Source: Hymenobacter aquaticus
GTDB lineage: Bacteria; Bacteroidota; Bacteroidia; Cytophagales; Hymenobacteraceae
DNA length: 64,000 bases
Direction of reading: 5' to 3'
Assembly: GCF_004765605.1 (NCBI RefSeq)
Contig: NZ_SRLC01000001.1
Span: forward strand, 806,001 to 870,000
Numbering within the stretch: position 1 is the stretch's first letter; every line of letters begins with the position of its first letter. The notes below the pieces were generated by a model. That model made no database searches. It had not been told where the DNA came from and worked only from the letters and a program-made list of their open reading frames with translations. The translations under genes were made by a program, and so were the position numbers. This document shows positions 15,022 to 21,904 of this stretch, piece after piece.

Positions 15022-15050
15022 AAAAAACGGGGCCACACGGCCCCGTTTTC
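15022..15050. terminator. Bidirectional terminator
   Basis: AAAAAACGGGGCC, a four-base loop and GGCCCCGTTTT form a strong hairpin between the AT-rich gene and the convergent FKBP gene. Confidence 0.85.
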
Positions 15051-15072
15051 ATTATCAGCATATAGCCAAATC

Positions 15073-15588
15073 TTAGTGGTGATGCCCACCTTCGCCGTGT
15101 ACGTGGCCGTGGTCCAGCTCTTCTTTCGTGGCGTCGCGCACGGCGGCTACCTTACCGTCGAAGTGCATGACCATGCCGGCCAGAGGGTGGTTGAAGTCCA
15201 TCTTCACGGTGTCGGCGCCGATTTCGACGATTTTGCCCTGCATGTGGTTGCCCTGGTTGTCGGACATGGGCAGGAAGTTGCCTTCCTGCAGCATTTCCTC
15301 GTCAATCTTGCCGTCGATTTCGAAGACGTTCTTGGGAATGTCGACCACGGCCTGCTGGTCGTAGTCGCCGTAGGCCTGCTCGGGGGTGAGGCTGAAGGTG
15401 AAGGCGTCGCCGGCGCTTTTGCCGCTGAGCTGGCTCTCGAACTCCTCGGGCAGGCCGCTCTGGCCAAACAGGAACACCATCGGGGCGTCGGCCTCGGCCG
15501 ATTCTACCAGTACTTTCTCTTGGTTTTCGTCGGTCACACTCAAGTCGTAGGTGATGGTGACGACTTTATTGGGGCTGATCTGGGCCAT
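15073..15588 (-). CDS. FKBP-type peptidyl-prolyl isomerase (SlyD-like)
   Basis: The 171-residue protein has the SlyD/FkpB design: an FKBP half-barrel (VVTITYDLSVTDENQEK, residues 8-24), the short segment PMVFLFGQSGLPEEFESQL, the IF chaperone insert (about residues 70-125, AYGDYDQQAVVDIPKNVF) and the return strand DFNHPLAGMVMHFDGKVAAV. It catalyses proline cis-trans isomerisation and acts as a folding helper in the cytosol. The C-terminus ends in a short histidine-rich tail (GHVHGEGGHHH) as in SlyD, suited to bind nickel or other metal ions. It stands alone. Confidence 0.92.
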   Translation of the reverse strand: MAQISPNKVVTITYDLSVTDENQEKVLVESAEADAPMVFLFGQSGLPEEFESQLSGKSAGDAFTFSLTPEQAYGDYDQQAVVDIPKNVFEIDGKIDEEMLQEGNFLPMSDNQGNHMQGKIVEIGADTVKMDFNHPLAGMVMHFDGKVAAVRDATKEELDHGHVHGEGGHHH

Positions 15589-15711
15589 ACTCGGGGTGGA
15601 TTAAGTATCCGGGTTGGGTGAAAAAACGGTTTCGGGCGGCTAGTTACGGAAATGCCGGGTAAAAAGCGGCGCTGCGTACTACTGATACTGATCGGCGGGA
15701 AATAGGGTTTT

Positions 15712-15901
15712 GCCTCACCCCCGGCCCCTCTCCCGAGGAGAGGGGAGCCTGCCGCTCTGGTGCTGCGCAGCTACGTCGGCTTACGCCTCCGCAACTGCTA
15801 CCGTTGTAACAGAATGCTAAAAGCCACTGCTGAGAAGCAGTAGCTTTTATTCGGCAGTGCTACTAAGCTCCCCTCTCTTCGGGAGAGGGCCGGGGTGAGG
15901 C
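15712..15901. repeat. Intergenic palindrome, CCCCTCTCCC family
   Basis: Arms 15712-15748 and 15867-15901 pair over about 35 bases (GCCTCACCCCCGGCCCCTCT and its near complement), with inner hairpins GCCCCTCTCCCGAGGAGAGGG. The right arm ends one base before the helicase stop. The loop is about 120 bases. Confidence 0.75.
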
Positions 15902-15902
15902 C

Positions 15903-17885
15903 CTACTGCAGCTCCCAGGCGGTTCTATACGCCCCGATGCTTTCCACGTAGTCCAGGAAGGCTTTGTAGAAGGGGTGGGAGCCCAGGGTGCTGGAGTCGC
16001 CGACGATGAGCAGCTTGCGGCGGGCCCGGGTCATGCCCACGTTCATGCGGCGAATGTCGCTGAGAAAGCCGATTTCACTCTGGGCGTTGCTGCGCGTGAG
16101 GCTGATGGCAATAATGTCGCGCTCCTGGCCCTGGAACGAGTCGACGGTGCCGATGCTGAGCATGCGGTGCTCCATCAGGCCCACCAGCTCGTCGTTGTCT
16201 TCCACCGCGTCCTTGAGGTAGTTGATCTGGGCGCGGTAGGGGGCAATGACGCCGATGGTGAGCAAGTCGTCGGTGTGGTCGGCCGGGTCGTAGACTTCCA
16301 GCAGCTGCGAGAGGCGCTTGAGCAGCAGGTCGGCTTCCTCGGGGTTGGCAATGGAGCGGCTTTCCTCAATGCCCAGCTCCTGAAAGCCGAAGCCGGCAGT
16401 ATCCAGGAACTCCACCGGCAGGTCGGGGGCGAAGCGCAGGTCGTAGGCGGGCAAATCGGCGTGGGCCACGCCGGGCGCGGCTTTCAGGCGGCCTTCGTAG
16501 AACTGCTCGGAGCTGAACGCCATGATCTGCTCGTGCATGCGGTACTGCACTTCCAGCATGCGGGCCGCGTCGGGCTGGCGCTTGATGCACTTCTCGAACA
16601 GCGTCTCACGCAGGCCGTCCCGGGCCGCCTGGTCACTTTTCACGGTGGGCGGCAGCTGCTGATGGTCGCCGGCCAGCACCACCCGGCTGCCCTTGGTTAT
16701 CGGAATCCAGCAGCCGGGCTCCAGGGCCTGGGCCGCCTCGTCGATAAACACGGTTTCGTAGGTCAGGTGGCGAATGGCGCGGTTCGAAGCGCCCACCAGC
16801 GTACAAGTAATGACCTGCACTTTCTCCAGCAGGTCCTCGGTGATGTAGCGCTCCAGGTTGTCGGAGTCCTGGAGCATCTGGTGGGCCATTTCCTTGAGCA
16901 GACGGCGCTGCTCGCGCTCCTCCCAGCCAAAGTGGCGCTTGAATTTGCCGGCCTGCTCGCGGTACTGCTCGGCCGTCTGGCGCATGCTTTTCAGCTCCCC
17001 GTAGCTCTTGTGCTCCATAATCTGGGCGTCGAGGGTGTGGTGCAGCAGCAGATCCGACACGCGCGAGGGGTTGCCCATGCGAATCACGTTGACGCCCCGC
17101 TCGGCCAGCTTTTCGGTCAAGAGGTCCACGGCCGTGTTCGAGGGCGCGCACACCAGCACCCGCCGCTCGCGCCGGATGGTTTCCAGGATGGCCTGCACCA
17201 GCGTGGTGGTTTTGCCCGTGCCGGGCGGGCCGTGAATAATGGCCACGTCCTTGGCCGCCAGCACGTGGCGCACGGCCGCCAGCTGCGACTCATTCAGGGG
17301 CGAAGGGTAGTACAAAGTGGCTTCGGCTTCGGGGCGGTAGCGGGCGGGCTTGACGCCCAGCAGCACGTCGCGCAGCTCGGCCAGGCGGTTTTCGTAGGCG
17401 CCCATCACCTTGCCCAGGGCGTGCTCCATCTCGCGGTAGCTCACCTCGTCGAAGGTCAGGTCCACGCCCAGCTTGCCGTCGTCGACCCAGTCGGGCAGGT
17501 CTTCCTTGTTGGTAGCCAGCAGGATTTTATTGCGCTTCACGCTGGTAATCACGCCCGACAGGGTGGGGCGGTCGGAGGCGGCGCGGCCGGGAATGTTGCC
17601 AAACAAAGCCGCGTTTTTGCCGACCTGAAACAGGTGCAGGCCGCCCTGGCCCGCCGGCCGCTCAATTTCGAGCACCAGCTTGCCGCCGAAGCCGATTTCT
17701 TCCTGGGTGATTTTCACCGGGTACCAGGTCAGGCCGCGCTTCTGGCGCTCGGCAATGGTGGCCTGGGCACTCTTGATTTTAAACTGTTCGAGGTCCTCTT
17801 TCTGCTCCAGCTTCATGAGGGCCTGCACCTTGCGCAGCTCTTTCTCGATGGCGTACGGGTCGGTATAGGTAGGTTGTTCAGACAA
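15903..17885 (-). CDS. SF1 DNA/RNA helicase (IGHMBP2/Dna2-like AAA domain)
   Basis: About 660 residues from the chosen start. The core has Walker A GPPGTGKTTT (about residue 218), a Walker B FIDEAAQALEPG (about 380), QLPPTVKS, the motif QYRMHEQIMAF, VDSFQGQERDIIAISLTRSN and the GMTRARRKLLIVGD segment, in the right order for an Upf1-like SF1B helicase. The N-terminal 200 residues hold the family's beta-barrel and stalk. It is most like the bacterial single-gene helicases annotated AAA domain-containing. The frame is open to a TTG at 17930, but the residues before SEQPTYTDPYAIEKEL look untranslated; I start at the TTG at 17885 because no ATG is available. This is uncertain. Confidence 0.9.
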   Translation of the reverse strand: MSEQPTYTDPYAIEKELRKVQALMKLEQKEDLEQFKIKSAQATIAERQKRGLTWYPVKITQEEIGFGGKLVLEIERPAGQGGLHLFQVGKNAALFGNIPGRAASDRPTLSGVITSVKRNKILLATNKEDLPDWVDDGKLGVDLTFDEVSYREMEHALGKVMGAYENRLAELRDVLLGVKPARYRPEAEATLYYPSPLNESQLAAVRHVLAAKDVAIIHGPPGTGKTTTLVQAILETIRRERRVLVCAPSNTAVDLLTEKLAERGVNVIRMGNPSRVSDLLLHHTLDAQIMEHKSYGELKSMRQTAEQYREQAGKFKRHFGWEEREQRRLLKEMAHQMLQDSDNLERYITEDLLEKVQVITCTLVGASNRAIRHLTYETVFIDEAAQALEPGCWIPITKGSRVVLAGDHQQLPPTVKSDQAARDGLRETLFEKCIKRQPDAARMLEVQYRMHEQIMAFSSEQFYEGRLKAAPGVAHADLPAYDLRFAPDLPVEFLDTAGFGFQELGIEESRSIANPEEADLLLKRLSQLLEVYDPADHTDDLLTIGVIAPYRAQINYLKDAVEDNDELVGLMEHRMLSIGTVDSFQGQERDIIAISLTRSNAQSEIGFLSDIRRMNVGMTRARRKLLIVGDSSTLGSHPFYKAFLDYVESIGAYRTAWELQ

Positions 17886-17961
17886 AAGGGTAGTCGTTAT
17901 GAAGTCCGCTGGTAACAACGGAAACGGCAAAATGGTGGCCGAAGGTCGGGGAGAATTGTGG

Positions 17962-18795
17962 TTAATTCAGATTCAGGCCAAAAGTCCGGCTGCCTAACTT
18001 GTGCTTGTACAGGGTTTCGCGGGCCAGTACTTCCTTGCTCGTCATGGTTTTGGGGAGCGTCATGAGTATCGTAAACCGAAAATGCCGCGCATACTGCGGG
18101 TCGGTGGCGAGCAGCGCCTCCAACCGTACGTTGCCGCCGTGTCCGTTGGTGCTGACGTAGCTGGCCCAGCGCTGCCAGATGCCGCCCAGGCCAGCGGCTG
18201 AGCCAATATACTGCTGGCCGGTGTGGGTGTCAAGAATCAGGTAGATACCCGCCACGGCGGAAAGCATCCGTTGCCATTCGTCACCAGCGCCAGTGTTTTT
18301 CACCAGGGTTTTCAACTCGTCGAAGTCGAGCACGAAGTCAAGGTAATCTTTGAAAGGCCGCGCAAAAGGCTGCGGCTGAATTTCCACTACCACTTTTGCG
18401 TCAGGTCCAGCGGGGCGCAGCCATTGGTGCCAGCTAATGGTAGCGGCGCCCCAATTAATAATAACCCGCTCGGATAGATCTTCAAAACCCACGACCTCCG
18501 TGAGGCGGTAGTATAGATGTGGGTCGTTGGGGCGCATGTCGTAGCCTGCCACCTGAAAAACGCCCACGAAACGAGCCCGGCCGTTTTCTTCACCCAAAAA
18601 CGACACGATATAGTCGCAACCTCTGAATATGTCGCTGGTTTGCTGACTTTGGTATTCCAGAAACCTATCCTTTTCACGACGGTACCAACCATGCGGATCA
18701 AAAGCTTGCCGCTGGTCTTTGTGGCGTACCAGTTTGATAGAGGCCGCAAGGGACAAGCCCCTGTTAGCCAGTAATTCGTTTAGGGTAATAGGCAT
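17962..18795 (-). CDS. GIY-YIG nuclease-family protein with large N-terminal domain
   Basis: A 277-residue protein whose C-terminal third (from about residue 186) is a GIY-YIG domain: AGIYLILDTHTGQQYIGSAAGLGGIWQRW, with the GIY and YIG motifs and a catalytic arginine-like region further on (LARETLYKHKLGSR). The N-terminal about 180 residues form another domain (LNELLANRGLSLAASIKLVRHKDQR...) with aromatic-rich strands that I do not recognise. GIY-YIG proteins cut DNA as homing endonucleases or repair nucleases. This type, with a long N-terminal domain, is often found singly in genomes. It may recognise nucleic acid ends or a defence-related target, but that is inference. Confidence 0.8.
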   Translation of the reverse strand: MPITLNELLANRGLSLAASIKLVRHKDQRQAFDPHGWYRREKDRFLEYQSQQTSDIFRGCDYIVSFLGEENGRARFVGVFQVAGYDMRPNDPHLYYRLTEVVGFEDLSERVIINWGAATISWHQWLRPAGPDAKVVVEIQPQPFARPFKDYLDFVLDFDELKTLVKNTGAGDEWQRMLSAVAGIYLILDTHTGQQYIGSAAGLGGIWQRWASYVSTNGHGGNVRLEALLATDPQYARHFRFTILMTLPKTMTSKEVLARETLYKHKLGSRTFGLNLN

Positions 18796-18854
18796 ATTTC
18801 AGGAGCGGGAAGATTGAAAATAGTATCCAACCCGAATAAGCAGGGCAAATACAA

Positions 18855-18956
18855 GCCCCAGCGGGGCGAAATGTCGGTAGAATAAATGCTCTTTCTGTTT
18901 CTGAAAAGCCCCAGCGGGGCGACACCTGGCCTTGAGCAGTGTCGCCCCGCTGGGGC
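18855..18956. repeat. CCCCAGCGGGGCGACA direct and inverted repeats
   Basis: GCCCCAGCGGGGCGA occurs at 18855 and 18908 in the same direction and as the reverse complement TGTCGCCCCGCTGGGGC at 18940-18956. The second and third copies make a hairpin. A degenerate fourth copy lies near 18991. Confidence 0.7.
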
Positions 18957-19042
18957 ATTGGGCCTTTGTGGGGGCAAACTGCCACCGGTATGTCGCCCGC
19001 TGAGGCTATTGTGCCCCGCCGTGCAGTGCAGAGCCCGAACGA

Positions 19043-19204
19043 TGTAGAGACGCATACTTGCGTCTCCGCGTTGAACGACAGGGTAGCCCGACAATATCAG
19101 CGGCCTAATGGCGGCGAAGCCAACGCCCAGATGCGAAGGGGCGCGTATCTACAGCGTCCTGGCCCTGTCGTTCAACGATTGAGACGCAAGGTTGCGTCTC
19201 TACA
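19043..19204. repeat. TAGAGACGCAA palindrome, diverged copy
   Basis: Arms 19043-19083 and 19163-19204 pair with several mismatches. They share GTAGAGACGCA and CGTTGAACGACA with the perfect copy at 3252-3373 and with 21042-21203. Confidence 0.75.
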
Positions 19205-19217
19205 CGCGCTTGGCTGC

Positions 19218-19829
19218 TCAGGAAGCCGCCGGCTCTTCCTGCTCCAGCAGCCGCGCCAGCGCCTCGGCTTCTTCGCGCAGCAGCCGCTCGCGCAGCACCA
19301 GGTGGGCGCGGGCCAGGGGGCCGGGGCGGGGCACGGCGGCAATAGCGGCTTCGAGGCGGGCCAGCCACTTTTCGGCCTCGGCCGGTTCAAAGGCGGGGTC
19401 GAAGACGGAGCCGGGCGTGGCCAGGGCCTGGCGCAGCACGGCCAGCCCCTGCCGGCGGCGCAGCAGGGTGGCATCCTGTAAGGCCAGGTTTTCGAGCTCG
19501 TAGCGCAGGTTATAGGCCAGGTGCGCACAGCGCCGCTGGCGTTTGCGCACGACGGAGGCTTCGTCGGTTACCTGGTAGGCCGGGGGCGCGGGCGCCGGCA
19601 GCGGCGCGGGCGGGGGGAGCGGGCGGGTCGTCAGGCGCATGTCCGCCAAGTGGCTCAAGCGGCGCTCGACGGCGGGCGAAAACTGCCGCCGGCCGGCTTC
19701 CACCGCCTCCACGTGGCGGACGGTGACCTGGAGCCAGCGGGCCAGATCGGCCTGGGTGAGGGCAAAATGCTCCCGCACGTCGGCGGCCGGGCTGGAGGAG
19801 AAAGAACGAGGGGGAGTGATGCGGCCCAT
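19218..19829 (-). CDS. HTH-type DNA-binding protein
   Basis: A 203-residue protein starting MGRITPPRSFSSSPAAD; the open frame extends 15 codons upstream but those are encoded by the operator-like repeat, so the ATG at 19829 is preferred. Residues about 18-60 form a helix-turn-helix (DVREHFALTQADLARWLQVTVRHVEAVEAGRRQFSPAVERRL), of the XRE/LacI-like kind. A proline-rich linker (about 70-85) joins it to a long alpha-helical, leucine-rich C-terminal half, likely a coiled coil that dimerises or binds ligand. No family name can be given. The three 30-base repeats just upstream (19840-19953) are arranged as an operator would be, which suggests autoregulation. Confidence 0.7.
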   Translation of the reverse strand: MGRITPPRSFSSSPAADVREHFALTQADLARWLQVTVRHVEAVEAGRRQFSPAVERRLSHLADMRLTTRPLPPPAPLPAPAPPAYQVTDEASVVRKRQRRCAHLAYNLRYELENLALQDATLLRRRQGLAVLRQALATPGSVFDPAFEPAEAEKWLARLEAAIAAVPRPGPLARAHLVLRERLLREEAEALARLLEQEEPAAS

Positions 19830-19839
19830 ACCTTGTGGC

Positions 19840-19953
19840 GTACCTTTTAAAAAATAAAACAGAAGGTACGACAAGATTGGAGTACCTTCTGTTTTATTTT
19901 TTAAAAGGTACTACTGCGTTGGAGTACCTTCTGTTTTTATTTTCAAAAGGTAC
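19840..19953. promoter_or_regulatory. Three 30-bp dyad elements, 42-bp period, upstream of the HTH gene
   Basis: Elements at 19840-19869, 19882-19911 and 19924-19953 each run GTACCTT, 16 mostly A/T bases, AAGGTAC. Element 1 is the exact reverse complement of element 2; element 3 is a near-identical direct copy of 2. Starts are exactly 42 bases apart, with 12-base spacers ending TTGGA before elements 2 and 3. The outer flanks (TGTGGCGTACC / GGTACGCCACA) are also inverted copies. The first element begins 11 bases from the HTH start codon. This looks like a multi-site operator for the adjacent HTH protein. Confidence 0.75.
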
Positions 19954-20090
19954 GCCACACGGGTAGCATCTTCTGGTTGGTGTTGCAAAAGGCACAACTA
20001 CTCATGCGCCGCATGCGCCGGCACTACCCACCGGGCCGGGGCTGTTGTCTGTGCCGGGGCTACCTTCGCCCCGCACCTACCCAGCCGGCA

Positions 20091-20600
20091 ATGACCCACG
20101 CGCACACGGAAAAAATAATCGAGGCGGAAATCCGGATTGAGGCCGCTCCGGCGGTGGTCTGGGACCATATCACCAACGTGCAGCTCGAGCAGTTTGCCGA
20201 TCCGCTGCTTTTCCGCCTGCTCGACGTGCCCAAGCCGCTGCGGGCCGAGCTGCTCACGGATGGGGCCGGGGGCAGCCGCACCGCATACTTTGCCAACGGG
20301 AAGAAGTTCGAGCAGAAAATCCTGATTTGGGAGCCGTATACGCGCTATTCCTTCCGGTTCAACCCCGAGCCCGGCTTTCGGGTGGGCTATGTATTTGAGC
20401 TGTCGGCGGGAATATTCCGGATGCTGGCCGGCTCGTATTACCTGCGTCAGGATGAGGCGGGTGGTACCTGGCTCCGGCTCGAAACCCAGTACAGCGTGCA
20501 GCGTCGCCTGCGCTACGTGCTGCTGCCGCCCATCACGCTGGTGCTGCGCGTGTTTCAGCGCTATCTGCTAACTTCCATCAAACGCAACGCCGAGCAATGA
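20091..20600 (+). CDS. SRPBCC-fold protein A
   Basis: A 169-residue protein starting MTHAHTEKIIEAEIRIEAAP; ATG 20091 is chosen because the family starts with a strand like this. The pattern AAPAVVWDHITNVQLEQF, EPYTRYSFRFNPEPGF, RVGYVFELSAGI and the helical end LVLRVFQRYLLTSIKRNAEQ fits the START/SRPBCC (polyketide cyclase-like) ligand-binding fold. No catalytic residues are obvious. It overlaps the next gene by four bases (ATGA), so the two are co-translated. A TACCTTCG promoter-like element lies at 20061-20068, 23 bases upstream. Confidence 0.75.
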   Translation: MTHAHTEKIIEAEIRIEAAPAVVWDHITNVQLEQFADPLLFRLLDVPKPLRAELLTDGAGGSRTAYFANGKKFEQKILIWEPYTRYSFRFNPEPGFRVGYVFELSAGIFRMLAGSYYLRQDEAGGTWLRLETQYSVQRRLRYVLLPPITLVLRVFQRYLLTSIKRNAEQ

Positions 20601-21043
20601 AGCAGACCAAGTTTATCGAAGCCATCCAGATTGAGCGCCCGGCCGAGCAGGTGTTCGACTATACCCAGGACTACGGTCAGCGCCTGGTCTGGGACACGTT
20701 TCTGCGCGAGGCCGTGCTGCTCGACGGGGCCACCGAGGCGGCCAAGGGCGTGAAGTCGTGGTGCGTATCCCGGCACGGTCTCGGGCTCGAAACCGAGTAC
20801 GTGTCCTTCAACCGGCCCACGGTAGCGGCCATCCGCCTGACCCGGCCCATGAACCTGTTCCGCGCGTTTGCCGGCTCCTGGCGCTTCGAGCCCGTCACGC
20901 CGGAGCTGACCAACACCATTTTTACCTACTCCTTCGCCCTGCGCTTTCCCCTGGCCCCGTTGACCCCACTGGTGCGCTATATACTGGCTGCCAACGTGCG
21001 CGGCCGCCTCCGGGACTTGAAGCTGAATCTGGAGGCGCGGTAG
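20597..21043 (+). CDS. SRPBCC-fold protein B
   Basis: The 148-residue protein starts MKQTKFIEAIQIERPAEQVF, close to the START/SRPBCC pattern (xxxxIxIxAPxExVFdyxxDyxxrxxWDxfl): FDYTQDYGQRLVWDTFLREA is typical. It continues TEYVSFNRPTVAAIRLTRPM and ends in a C-terminal helix (VRYILAANVRGRLRDLKLNL). Its four-base overlap with protein A and the same fold suggest duplication and a heteromeric or sequential role in binding a hydrophobic ligand, such as a lipid or polyketide. The specific ligand is unknown. A long palindrome begins at the stop codon. Confidence 0.8.
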   Translation: MKQTKFIEAIQIERPAEQVFDYTQDYGQRLVWDTFLREAVLLDGATEAAKGVKSWCVSRHGLGLETEYVSFNRPTVAAIRLTRPMNLFRAFAGSWRFEPVTPELTNTIFTYSFALRFPLAPLTPLVRYILAANVRGRLRDLKLNLEAR

Positions 21044-21203
21044 AGACGCAATATGTTGCGTCTCCTCGTTGAACAGTTGGCCGCTGGGGGCAGCGAATTC
21101 AGCAACGAGGAGACGCAACATCTTGCGTCTCCTCGTTGCACCATAGCAGGGCAGGGTGCAACGAGGAGTCGTTCAACGACGAGACGCAACATCTTGCGTC
21201 TCT
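21042..21203. repeat. Compound TAGAGACGCAA palindrome
   Basis: GAGACGCAA or its complement TTGCGTCTC is repeated several times (21046, 21057, 21109, 21123, 21180, 21193), with GTTGAAC and AACGAGGAG between. The outermost halves, GGTAGAGACGCAATATGTTG and its diverged complement near 21183-21203, form the family palindrome, and the middle is an extra copy inserted between them. It begins at the stop codon of SRPBCC B. Confidence 0.75.
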
Positions 21204-21305
21204 ACCGCGGGCCGACAGCTTTCGTCCTTTACTTAAACAGCTTCTCAGGCGTTGCTGAAGCTGCTTGGAACAGAGCTGTTCGACGACAAGCCGCGCCTCC
21301 GCGCC

Positions 21306-21677
21306 CTACGCGAAAAAGTCGCTGGGGTCGGTTTGGCCGAGGTACTTGCTCAGGCTGCCCAAATCGGCGAAGATGGGCTGAATACGGGCCATAAACTCCC
21401 GCACGGCGGCTTCGGAGTCGGCGTAGAACAGCAGGTTGGCCTCGGTGGAGAAGCCTTCCACGTGCTCCAGCAAGTCGGGGGCTGCTTCTTCCAGAATGGT
21501 CAGGATGTGCTCTTCCCAGCTGGTGCCGCCGCCGCCGTAGCCGTGCTTTTCGAACAGGTAGAAATGGCCTTCCAGGGCCGGGTCGACCTCGACGTCGGCG
21601 GTGATGCCGAACTGGAAGTCCTCCACGCGCATCGCGGCGGGCAGGGCGAAAATCTTGAAGGGGAAGGTCGTGGGCAT
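21306..21677 (-). CDS. Uncharacterised small acidic protein, possibly Imm51-like
   Basis: A 123-residue protein starting MPTTFPFKIFALPAAMRVED; the upstream eight in-frame codons (from 21701) are dropped. The pattern HFYLFEKHGYGGGGTSWEEHILTILEEAAPD resembles the Imm51 immunity family (..HGYxGNGxxWxx..), but the key residues differ, so this is a guess. The middle and end are acidic with a helix (AAVREFMARIQPIFADL). No signal peptide, so cytosolic. No toxin gene with a polymorphic domain is nearby, which weakens the immunity idea. Confidence 0.55.
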   Translation of the reverse strand: MPTTFPFKIFALPAAMRVEDFQFGITADVEVDPALEGHFYLFEKHGYGGGGTSWEEHILTILEEAAPDLLEHVEGFSTEANLLFYADSEAAVREFMARIQPIFADLGSLSKYLGQTDPSDFFA

Positions 21678-21707
21678 GGGGGCGGCCGGGGTGAGGGGCA
21701 AAGCTAC

Positions 21708-21824
21708 GCCGTAACGCGAAGTTCCACGCGGCGGGTGGTCCGCGCCAGGAGCGCCAGGAGCAGCGGGCGGCTTGCGCCCGCTACGTCGGCAACGGCTCGC
21801 GACGGTAGAACTTCGCGTTACGGC
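21708..21824. repeat. Inverted repeat in divergent region
   Basis: GCCGTAACGCGAAGTTC (21708-21724) and its exact complement (21808-21824) flank a loop with further G/C-rich hairpins. It lies between the small acidic protein gene and the hydrolase and resembles the AGTTCGC design at 13128. Confidence 0.65.
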
Positions 21825-21904
21825 TAACTATACCGGTGCCGGGGCGTATGCCAGTAAACGTTTTTCCCCCACCCGGCTTTCCGCCCGGCGTTTTCCCCCA
21901 TCCT

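Larger units (their letters stand above)
18796..19217. other. Gene-free stretch with two palindrome families
   Basis: Contains CCCCAGCGGGGCGA motifs (18855-18956) and a TAGAGACGCA palindrome (19043-19204). Nothing codes here and no promoter motif is clear. Confidence 0.65.

Noticed and set aside
15975..17915. A 646-codon open frame opposite the SF1 helicase
   Set aside because: Shadow of the helicase gene; no motif.
21306..21677. Firm assignment as an Imm51 immunity protein
   Set aside because: Only part of the pattern is present and no polymorphic toxin gene lies nearby, so it is reported as uncharacterised.
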